Positions 1 through 6,158 of a stretch of 8,701 nt of DNA are shown here, piece after piece. Position 1 is the first letter of the stretch, and every line of letters starts with the position of its first letter. Both the position numbers and the translations under genes were made by a program. Source of the stretch: JAVBSN01 sp031556525 (GTDB lineage Bacteria > Bacillota > Clostridia > Lachnospirales > Lachnospiraceae); NCBI GenBank assembly GCA_031556525.1, contig JAVBSS010000069.1, positions 1-8,701 of the forward strand, given 5' to 3'. The notes beneath the pieces were generated by a model that saw only the letters and a list, made by a program, of their open reading frames with translations, was not told the origin of the DNA and did no database searches.

Positions 1-46
1 TATGTTATTTCATATCTAAATATAAATAATGAAAGGGTGTTATTTT

Positions 47-2164
47 ATGAGAGAAAAAGTTAATGTACCAGAAATTTTTGGATCACATGTATTTAATGAT
101 TCAGTAATGAAAGAACGTCTTCCAAAGAATGTTTATAAAGAACTTAAGAAGACAATAGAACTTGGTAAGGAACTTAATCCTGGAATTGCAGATACAGTAG
201 CAAATGCTATGAAAGATTGGGCGGTAGAGATGGGAGCGACACACTATACTCACTGGTTCCAACCAATGACAGGAATTACAGCAGAAAAGCATGATGCATT
301 TATTAATCCAACAAATGACGGCAAAGTATTACTTGAATTCTCAGGCAAAGAGCTTATTAAAGGTGAGCCAGACGCATCTTCTTTTCCATCAGGTGGATTA
401 AGAGCGACGTTTGAAGCAAGAGGATATACAGCTTGGGATTGTACATCTCCAGCATTTGTAAAAGAAACACCAGGTGGATGTATGGTTTTATGTATACCAA
501 CAGCATTTTGTTCGTATACAGGTGAAGCATTAGATAAGAAGACACCATTACTTCGTTCAATGGAAGCAGTTAATATTCAAGCAATGAGAATACTAAAGTT
601 ATTTGGAAATACAACATCAACTAGAGTTAATATTTCAGTTGGAGCAGAGCAAGAATATTTCCTAGTAGATAAGAAAAATTTCTTGGCAAGAAAAGATTTA
701 ATATTTACAGGACGTACATTATTCGGCGGTATGCCACCAAAAGGTCAAGAGTTAGATGATCATTACTTTGGCAGCATCAAAGAAAGAGTTGCAGAGTACA
801 TGAAAGAACTTAACGAAGACTTATGGAAATTAGGTATTACTGCTAAGACTCAACATAATGAAGTAGCTCCAGCACAACATGAACTAGCACCAATATATGA
901 ATCTAATAATGTAGCAACAGACCATAACCAATTAATTATGGAAACTATGAAAAAAGTTGCTGATCGTAAAGGACTTTCATGTCTATTGCATGAGAAACCA
1001 TTTGCAGGTGTAAATGGTTCTGGAAAGCATAATAACTGGTCAATGTGTAGTGATGATGGAATTAATTTATTAGAACCAGGTAAAACTCCTCATGAGAATG
1101 TACAATTCTTATTAGTGTTATCTTTAATACTTAAAGCAGTTGATGAGCATGCTGAATTATTAAGATTATCAGCATCATCTCCGGGAAATGATCATAGATT
1201 AGGAGCTAATGAGGCGCCTCCAGCTATTATTTCTGTATATTTAGGTGAACAATTAGACGACGTATTAAAACAATTAGATATGAATGGAGAAGCAACAAGT
1301 AGTAAACAAGGTTCGGCATTAGATTCAGGTGTTTCTACACTCCCATCATTTATGAAAGATGCAACAGATCGTAATCGTACATCACCATTTGCATTTACAG
1401 GTAATAAGTTTGAATTCAGAATGGTTGGTTCTACACAATCAATAGCAACACCTAATATTATTCTTAATACAATAGTTGCTGATGCTATGTGTAAAGCGGC
1501 AGATGTATTAGAAAAAGCGGATAACTTTGACATGGCTGTTCATGATATGATTAAGCAATTAGTTACTAAACATAAGAGAGTTGTATTTAATGGAAATGGA
1601 TACTCAGATGAATGGGTTGAAGAAGCAGCTAAGAGAGGGCTTCCAAACATAAAATGTATGGTAGATTCTATTGAATATTTGGTTAAACCAAGTGCGGTAG
1701 AGGTATTTACTAAATATAATGTACTTAGCGAAGTTGAATTACATTCTCGTACCGAGATTTATTATGAAAACTATGCTAAGAGTATTAATATAGAAGCTAA
1801 GACAATGATAGATATGGTTAAGAAGGATATAGTTCCAGCAATTATGAAGTATCAATCTAAGATTGCGACTACTGTAATTAATCTTAAGACAGCAGGAATT
1901 AGTGAAGTATCAGTACAGACTAATATCTTAGAAAGTATTGCAAAAGAGTTAGTTTCATTACAAGATGCATTAGTTAAATTAGAAAATGCTGTTACAAATG
2001 CTGCAACTTTAGAAGAAAACCTATCAGAGCAAGCAAAATATTTCTATGATACAGTAACTGTAATAATGGAAGAGGTAAGAAAACCAGTAGATGCTTTAGA
2101 GCAATTAGTGGCTGAGGAAGATTGGCCTTTCCCACAATATTCAAAATTATTATTTGATATCTAA
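47..2164 (+). CDS. glnN: Type III glutamine synthetase (GlnN)
   Basis: Catalyses ATP-dependent condensation of glutamate and ammonia to glutamine in the cytoplasm, the main ammonia-assimilation step. The 705-residue product has the length of the GSIII family (about 700, against about 450 for GSI). Visible GSIII signatures include FPSGGLRATFEARGYTAWD (about 113-131), SVGAEQEYFLVDK (197-209, metal-binding glutamates), HNEVAPAQHELAPIYE (270-285), HEKPFAGVNGSGKHNNWSM (315-333) and a TSPFAFTGNKFEFRMVGS segment (substrate-binding Arg region). The start at 47 is chosen over the in-frame ATG at 29 because AGGG at 34-37 lies 9 nt upstream of it, and because the upstream ATG would place the ribosome site inside the gene. 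It is monocistronic to judge from the strong terminator right after the stop. Its promoter lies mostly outside the window. Confidence 0.97.
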   Translation: MREKVNVPEIFGSHVFNDSVMKERLPKNVYKELKKTIELGKELNPGIADTVANAMKDWAVEMGATHYTHWFQPMTGITAEKHDAFINPTNDGKVLLEFSGKELIKGEPDASSFPSGGLRATFEARGYTAWDCTSPAFVKETPGGCMVLCIPTAFCSYTGEALDKKTPLLRSMEAVNIQAMRILKLFGNTTSTRVNISVGAEQEYFLVDKKNFLARKDLIFTGRTLFGGMPPKGQELDDHYFGSIKERVAEYMKELNEDLWKLGITAKTQHNEVAPAQHELAPIYESNNVATDHNQLIMETMKKVADRKGLSCLLHEKPFAGVNGSGKHNNWSMCSDDGINLLEPGKTPHENVQFLLVLSLILKAVDEHAELLRLSASSPGNDHRLGANEAPPAIISVYLGEQLDDVLKQLDMNGEATSSKQGSALDSGVSTLPSFMKDATDRNRTSPFAFTGNKFEFRMVGSTQSIATPNIILNTIVADAMCKAADVLEKADNFDMAVHDMIKQLVTKHKRVVFNGNGYSDEWVEEAAKRGLPNIKCMVDSIEYLVKPSAVEVFTKYNVLSEVELHSRTEIYYENYAKSINIEAKTMIDMVKKDIVPAIMKYQSKIATTVINLKTAGISEVSVQTNILESIAKELVSLQDALVKLENAVTNAATLEENLSEQAKYFYDTVTVIMEEVRKPVDALEQLVAEEDWPFPQYSKLLFDI

Positions 2165-2183
2165 ATTATTAATAATATACATA

Positions 2184-2218
2184 AAAACACGGTTGGAAAA
2201 TTTCTGACCGTGTTTTTT
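2184..2218 (+). terminator. Intrinsic terminator of glnN
   Basis: AAAACACGGT (2184-2193) pairs with ACCGTGTTTT (2207-2216). The stem can continue inward through GG/CT and AA/TT pairs to a very small loop, and a run of T closes at 2218. It begins 20 nt after the glnN stop codon and separates glnN from the HD phosphohydrolase gene. Confidence 0.9.
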
Positions 2219-2225
2219 GACTTTT

Positions 2226-2254
2226 TCGACATTTTTTTGTATTGTATATATATA
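2226..2254 (+). promoter_or_regulatory. Possible promoter of the HD phosphohydrolase gene
   Basis: TCGACA (2226-2231) and TATATA (2249-2254) are separated by 17 nt, just after the glnN terminator. The predicted transcript would start about 14 nt before the ATG and still include the ribosome site. The -35 box is imperfect and the whole stretch is A/T-rich, so other registers are possible. Confidence 0.4.
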
Positions 2255-2274
2255 GAAAAATATCGGAGGTAGAT

Positions 2275-3471
2275 ATGGCATATAGTAAATTATCTAAGGA
2301 GATTATTAATAGAATAGAAGAAGATAAAATAAATAACTGGTCTAGTCCATATAGATGCAATGATGATATGATAATTAGAAGAGATAATAGCAGAGATGTT
2401 GCTAACTTATGGAGGCAAGCATATGTTAGGGATATAGAGAAAATCATGCATGTGCCGTATTATAATAGATATGCAGATAAGACTCAAGTATTTTCATTTT
2501 ATAAAAACGATGACATAACTAGAAGAGCATTACATGTTCAGCTAGTATCAAGAATTGCTAGAAATATTGGTAATGTCTTAGGATTGAATGAAAGTTTGAT
2601 AGAAGCCATTTCTTTAGGCCATGATATTGGGCATACACCTTTTGGACACGCTGGTGAAAGATTTTTGGATGAAATATATAATGAGAAAAAAGGAATATAT
2701 TTTAATCAGAATGTACATAGTGTTAGAGTTCTTGATGGAATGAATAATCTTAATATATCATTACAGACTTTGGATGGTATATTATGCCATAATGGGGAAT
2801 TTGAACAACAAGAGTATAGACCAATTAAATTAGATGGATTTGATGAATTTGACCTCAAAGTAGAAGGATGTTATGTAGATAGTAAGAATATTGATAAATT
2901 GGTACCGTCTACATTAGAAGCGTGTGTAGTTAGAATATGTGATATGGTTGCATATTTAGGTAAAGATAGGCAGGATGCAATTAAAGCTAAATTAATTCTT
3001 GATGATAGTATATTTACTAATAAAGCAATGGGAATTCATAATGCAGAAATAATAAATAATCTAACTGTAAATATAATCGAAAATAGCTATGGAAAGGATT
3101 ATATACTATTAGATGAGGAATTATATAGTGATTTAAAGTTAGCCAAAAAAGAAAATTATGAATATATATATAAGAATGAGCAGCTTGATAAAATATATGA
3201 AGAGAATATAAAACCTATGTTTCATGACATGTATAATAAGTTGTTAGAGGATTTAAGAAAAGGAAATAAAGATTCAGTAATATATAAGCATCACATTGAT
3301 TTAGTAAATCAATACAGAAAATATTATTTGGAAAATGAATATATAAATGAAGAGAATCAAATTATTGTGGACTATATGGCAAGCATGACAGATGATTACT
3401 TTATGGATTTATATAATGAGTTATTTCCGAATAGTGTATATCAGGTTAATTATATATCATATTTTGAGTGA
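2275..3471 (+). CDS. dGTPase-like HD-domain phosphohydrolase
   Basis: A 398-residue cytoplasmic protein of the HD superfamily, closest in motif order to deoxyguanosine triphosphate triphosphohydrolases, which cut dNTPs to nucleoside and tripolyphosphate. Visible elements are ADKTQVFSF (67-75, the dGTPase K-TQV segment), His87 in RRALHVQLVSRIAR, the signature SLGHDIGHTPFGHAGE (113-128, His116-Asp117 metal ligands), CHNGEFEQQEYRP (171-183), and RICDMVAYLGKDRQDAI (220-236), whose Asp223 is the likely last metal ligand. All four HD metal ligands appear present, so it should be catalytically active. The start at 2275 is favoured over an in-frame TTG at 2242 because GGAGG (2265-2269) lies 5 nt ahead of it. 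Substrate preference (dGTP or other dNTPs) cannot be read from the sequence. No clear terminator follows, so some read-through into the agr-like locus is possible, but I see no functional link. Confidence 0.88.
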   Translation: MAYSKLSKEIINRIEEDKINNWSSPYRCNDDMIIRRDNSRDVANLWRQAYVRDIEKIMHVPYYNRYADKTQVFSFYKNDDITRRALHVQLVSRIARNIGNVLGLNESLIEAISLGHDIGHTPFGHAGERFLDEIYNEKKGIYFNQNVHSVRVLDGMNNLNISLQTLDGILCHNGEFEQQEYRPIKLDGFDEFDLKVEGCYVDSKNIDKLVPSTLEACVVRICDMVAYLGKDRQDAIKAKLILDDSIFTNKAMGIHNAEIINNLTVNIIENSYGKDYILLDEELYSDLKLAKKENYEYIYKNEQLDKIYEENIKPMFHDMYNKLLEDLRKGNKDSVIYKHHIDLVNQYRKYYLENEYINEENQIIVDYMASMTDDYFMDLYNELFPNSVYQVNYISYFE

Positions 3472-3506
3472 AAATATTTACTAATGAATAAAAACTAGAT
3501 TTTGGA

Positions 3507-3535
3507 TTGATAAATGGAAATATATGTAGTATATT
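3507..3535 (+). promoter_or_regulatory. Sigma-A-type promoter of the agr-like locus
   Basis: TTGATA (3507-3512) and TATATT (3530-3535) have an ideal 17-nt spacing, and the predicted start near 3542 leaves a leader of about 55 nt before the response regulator ATG. It would drive the regulator and HK1. No convincing LytTR direct repeat was seen around it, so this promoter may be constitutive. Confidence 0.6.
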
Positions 3536-3596
3536 GTACCTATAAATTTGGAAGACAACATGAGGAAAACAAGATATTTATTACAACGGAGGTCGT

Positions 3597-4319
3597 ATGT
3601 TAAAAATAGTTATCTGTGATGATATTATAATATTTGGAGAGAAATTACTAAAAGAAACAAAAGAATTATTAGAAACAATAGATGTTCAAGCAGAGGTTGA
3701 ATATTACAATAGCGGTATGGATTTGTTAGTGGATATTGAAATACTAGGGCACATTGATATATTGATATTGGATATAGAAATTGGTGAGATTAGTGGTATC
3801 GATATAGCTAAGAAGATAAGGGAGTTACAATATACAACTATTTTGATATTTATGTCTAGTCATAATAAATACTATAAGGCAGCATTTGATGTACAACCAT
3901 TTCAATTTATTGATAAGCCAATTAATAAAAAGGAATTTAATGATATTTTAGAGAAAGCAATAAAAATATGTTTTAAAAATGTTGATGCTTATTATGAATT
4001 TAAGGCTAATAGAAAATATTATAAAATATCTATATTTGATATTATGTATATTAGCAGTGATAAGAGGCAAATAACAATAGTGTCTACTAATGAAGAGTAT
4101 GATAATATTTATGAAAAATTAGATGATGTAGAAGAAGTATTAGGGAATCGGGGAGATAGGTTTATAAGAATACATCAATCATATCTAGTTAATACGAGAT
4201 ACATATATTGCTACAAGAGAGATAGTGTTACGCTAAATACAGGTGAAGAAATACCAATAAGTGTAGATAGAAGGAAATTGGTAAGGGATATATATACTAG
4301 TATGCTTGAGGAGAAATAG
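3597..4319 (+). CDS. LytTR-family response regulator (AgrA-like)
   Basis: A 240-residue transcription factor with an N-terminal receiver domain (about 1-122) and a C-terminal LytTR DNA-binding domain (about 133-235). In the receiver, Asp8-Asp9 form the acidic pocket, Asp59 (LILDIEIGEISGIDIA) is the predicted phosphoacceptor, Ser87/Ser88 the switch hydroxyl and Lys107-Pro108 the conserved KP. The LytTR domain shows FIRIHQSYLVNTRYI (189-203) and ISVDRRKL (221-228), the family hallmarks. GGAGGT at 3588-3593 supports the start. HK1 begins 6 nt after its stop codon, so the two are co-transcribed, and the linkage to agrD and agrB implies that it is the output regulator of peptide quorum sensing. 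LytTR regulators usually bind paired direct repeats about 21-22 bp apart; such a pair lies at 5208-5238. All key receiver residues are intact, so it is expected to be phosphorylated. Confidence 0.93.
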   Translation: MLKIVICDDIIIFGEKLLKETKELLETIDVQAEVEYYNSGMDLLVDIEILGHIDILILDIEIGEISGIDIAKKIRELQYTTILIFMSSHNKYYKAAFDVQPFQFIDKPINKKEFNDILEKAIKICFKNVDAYYEFKANRKYYKISIFDIMYISSDKRQITIVSTNEEYDNIYEKLDDVEEVLGNRGDRFIRIHQSYLVNTRYIYCYKRDSVTLNTGEEIPISVDRRKLVRDIYTSMLEEK

Positions 4320-4325
4320 AATTAT

Positions 4326-5201
4326 ATGAATAATAAGGATACATACGAGAAGAAGTCGATAGGAACATTCTCTAGTGGATGGATATATGCGTTGGTAGTG
4401 CCAATATGTAGTGTGATAATAATAATTTTTGAGATTGTTCAGAATGAAAATACTTGGGGATTTAATAGTATAGCAATAGTTGTTAGTCTGCTATTGATAA
4501 ATATGGGATCAATGTATATATATGAAAATGTAAAGGAATACACTAGTGAGAAGTTGAAAAAAGAATTTCTTGATGAGCAAAGAATTGTGTATATTGAGCA
4601 ATGTGAAAAAGTTCAGCAAATATTAGTTGATATGGATCAATTTTATGAATTAACAAAAAGAAGATATGTTGAGAATAATGATAATTTGTTTAATGAGAGA
4701 TATGATGTATTACAAAAGTCTTATGGTGAAGTTATAGAACAATTTGAGAGTACTGGTATTGTTTCAGATACAGGGAATATATTTATAGATGCTATTATTA
4801 ATTACAAGATAGAGTATGCTAAGAAACTGAATATTGAGACTAGTGTGGATATTAGATTCCCGCTAGATTTTGAGAAGCCAATGCGTGATATATCGTTTTT
4901 ATTAGGTAATTTGTTTGATAATGCAATAGAAGCATCAAAAGAGTTGGATGATAATAGATATTTGAATTTCAAGATATTATACCATAGTCATAATTTATAT
5001 ATAAATATTGAAAATAATTATAAGCATACTAGAGTATTAGAGAATGGGAAGTATTTAACGACTAAAATAGATAAGAAAAATCATGGGATAGGTCTTAAAA
5101 TAGTAGAAACGATAGTGAATGAATATGAAGGTAATGTAGATATGAATGCTAGTGACAATAAATTTATGACAACAATTGTATTATATCAAATAGATAAATG
5201 A
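4326..5201 (+). CDS. Short GHKL kinase homologue lacking the phosphoacceptor His (HK1)
   Basis: A 291-residue AgrC-like membrane protein with only two hydrophobic segments (about 19-38 and 46-66), a coiled linker (about 67-105), a DHp-like region and an ATPase domain. It aligns without gaps to HK2 from Trp19 to Asn199 (HK2 residue minus 140), with about a third of residues identical by eye over 19-114, so it is a paralogue missing the first roughly 140 sensor residues. Where HK2 has FIHDIKNRY, HK1 has FYELTKRRY: Glu108 (codon GAA, 4647-4649) replaces the phosphoacceptor His, and the following Asp and Asn are also lost. The catalytic domain looks intact: FLLGNLFDNAIEAS (N-box, Asn195 and Asn199), TTKIDKKNHGIGL (245-257, G-box) and the NEYEG motif. 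It probably binds ATP but cannot autophosphorylate. I infer that it serves as catalytic partner of HK2; alternatives are a phosphatase or decoy. GAGGAG at 4308-4313, inside the end of the regulator gene, is its ribosome site. Confidence 0.9.
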   Translation: MNNKDTYEKKSIGTFSSGWIYALVVPICSVIIIIFEIVQNENTWGFNSIAIVVSLLLINMGSMYIYENVKEYTSEKLKKEFLDEQRIVYIEQCEKVQQILVDMDQFYELTKRRYVENNDNLFNERYDVLQKSYGEVIEQFESTGIVSDTGNIFIDAIINYKIEYAKKLNIETSVDIRFPLDFEKPMRDISFLLGNLFDNAIEASKELDDNRYLNFKILYHSHNLYINIENNYKHTRVLENGKYLTTKIDKKNHGIGLKIVETIVNEYEGNVDMNASDNKFMTTIVLYQIDK

Positions 5202-5207
5202 CGATTT

Positions 5208-5270
5208 ATTACAATTAAATATATGAAAAATTACAATTTACAACACAAAATAGAAAAAATGGTTTATTAT
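5208..5270 (+). promoter_or_regulatory. Candidate LytTR binding repeats and promoter of agrD-agrB
   Basis: The 9-mer ATTACAATT occurs perfectly at 5208-5216 and 5230-5238, a 22-bp period that puts both copies on one DNA face. That is the geometry known for LytTR regulators such as staphylococcal AgrA (9-bp direct repeats with a 12-13-bp spacer). Directly downstream, TTTACA (5237-5242) and TATTAT (5265-5270) could act as -35 and -10 with an overlong 22-nt spacer, as expected for an activator-dependent promoter. An AACACA-17-TATTAT register is also possible. The response regulator assignment is inferred from linkage; the repeat itself is seen directly. Confidence 0.45.
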
Positions 5271-5377
5271 TCATATATGAGTGGTAGACATTAATTTAAA
5301 TACATAGACAGTTTCTCAATAAACTTCAGAAAAGCTATCTCTCATGCAAATATATGTATATTGAAAGGAGATAAGCG

Positions 5378-5524
5378 ATGAGAAGACTATTGAAGAGCTT
5401 AAACTATGGTTTATTAGCAATGATAATTTCACATTTTGTTATAAGATTATCAAATATGTCATGTTTATACATCTTACATCAACCAGAAGTTCCAGAAGCT
5501 TTAAATAGATTCAAACGTATATAA
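5378..5524 (+). CDS. agrD: AgrD-like cyclic autoinducer peptide precursor
   Basis: A 48-residue peptide precursor that a length-filtered gene finder would miss. It has a basic, amphipathic N-terminal helix (MRRLLKSLNYGLLAMIISHF, residues 1-20) for membrane attachment, a core around NMSCLYIL (26-33) and an acidic/proline tail HQPEVPEAL (34-42). The core and tail line up with staphylococcal AgrD (T-CDFIM then DEVEVPKEL): Cys29 would form a five-residue thiolactone Cys-Leu-Tyr-Ile-Leu with Leu33, and AgrB would cut between Leu33 and His34. The N-terminal extent of the mature peptide is unknown. AAAGGAG (5364-5370) lies 7 nt before the ATG, an excellent ribosome site. agrB begins 3 nt after the stop. 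The role is as signal molecule: processed and exported by AgrB, and probably sensed by HK2. Confidence 0.88.
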   Translation: MRRLLKSLNYGLLAMIISHFVIRLSNMSCLYILHQPEVPEALNRFKRI

Positions 5525-5527
5525 TCT

Positions 5528-6094
5528 ATGAACGATTCATTATTCAAAAATGTTGTTAATAGCATGATTGATAATGGCGCTATAAAGAAGGAAGACGAGG
5601 AAATTTATGTATTTGGTTTGAAGATGGTAGTAGCACTGACTATAAATATAGCAACAACATTGCTTCTTGGAGCAGTGATGGGAATGTTATTAAATAGTAT
5701 AGTGCTACTATTGGTTATAGTGCCTATTAGAAGTTATGCAGGAGGAATCCATGCTAGTAGTTATATTAAATGTTATATATATTCTGTGTTAATATTAATT
5801 ATAATGTTTAGTATTAATAAATATTATTTGTACAATAATGTTGAGATAGTGATAATTGGTATAGTTATTGCTTGGTTAATTATATATACAGTAGCACCTA
5901 TTACAAGTAAAAACAAACCGGTTACAAAGGAAGAATATATTAAGTATAGAAATATAAGTAGAATTATTAGTACAGTATATTGTGTAATAGGGGTAGTGTT
6001 GTATGCTTTTGGCAGTGAGTATAGTGTTGATGTTTTTAGTGGTATGATACTATGTGCAATGAGTATGCTGATAGGAAAAGTTAAAAAGATTTAG
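5528..6094 (+). CDS. agrB: AgrB-like autoinducer-processing membrane peptidase
   Basis: A 188-residue polytopic membrane cysteine peptidase that removes the AgrD C-terminal tail and forms the thiolactone. The catalytic signature RSYAGGIHASSYIKCY (68-83) contains His75 and Cys82, the same seven-residue spacing as the His77/Cys84 pair of S. aureus AgrB. The conserved APITSKNKPVTKEEYIKYR region (about 122-140) is also present. Hydrophobic stretches lie at about 33-66, 84-96, 103-122 and 143-184. Length and N-terminus (cytosolic start followed by DNGAIKKEDEEIYVFGL) match the family. No Shine-Dalgarno is visible before the ATG; with only 3 nt between the agrD stop and this start, translation is probably coupled to agrD, which would keep peptidase and substrate in step. 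Only one AgrD candidate was found, directly upstream, so its substrate is almost certainly that peptide. Confidence 0.95.
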   Translation: MNDSLFKNVVNSMIDNGAIKKEDEEIYVFGLKMVVALTINIATTLLLGAVMGMLLNSIVLLLVIVPIRSYAGGIHASSYIKCYIYSVLILIIMFSINKYYLYNNVEIVIIGIVIAWLIIYTVAPITSKNKPVTKEEYIKYRNISRIISTVYCVIGVVLYAFGSEYSVDVFSGMILCAMSMLIGKVKKI

Positions 6095-6158
6095 ACGTTG
6101 TATTCTGTTTGATTATAAGTTAAACTATTATAAATTAGAAAAACGGAGTATACACAAG

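Noticed and set aside
1192..1533. Long reverse-strand open frame of 113 codons
   Set aside because: It is antisense to conserved glnN coding sequence and its product resembles no family; it is a shadow of glnN.
2242..2274. Upstream in-frame TTG start for the HD phosphohydrolase
   Set aside because: It would overlap the likely -10 region and lacks a ribosome site, whereas the ATG at 2275 has GGAGG at the right distance.
3472..3500. Terminator after the HD phosphohydrolase gene
   Set aside because: No stem of useful length followed by a T-run could be found, only short A/T pairings.
4326..5201. HK1 as a decaying pseudogene
   Set aside because: The frame is fully open, the ribosome site and operon spacing are good, and the N-box, G-box and lid motifs are preserved. 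Only the sensor and His-box are changed, which does not look like random decay.
5259..5294. A possible 11-codon leader ORF (MVYYSYMSGRH) before agrD
   Set aside because: No ribosome site precedes it and it resembles no known leader; chance ORFs this short are expected.
6094..6124. A second LytTR-like repeat before HK2 (GACGTTGTA and TAAGTTAAA, 22 bp apart)
   Set aside because: The two copies share only about half their bases and no promoter with proper spacing lies downstream, so the match is too weak to call.
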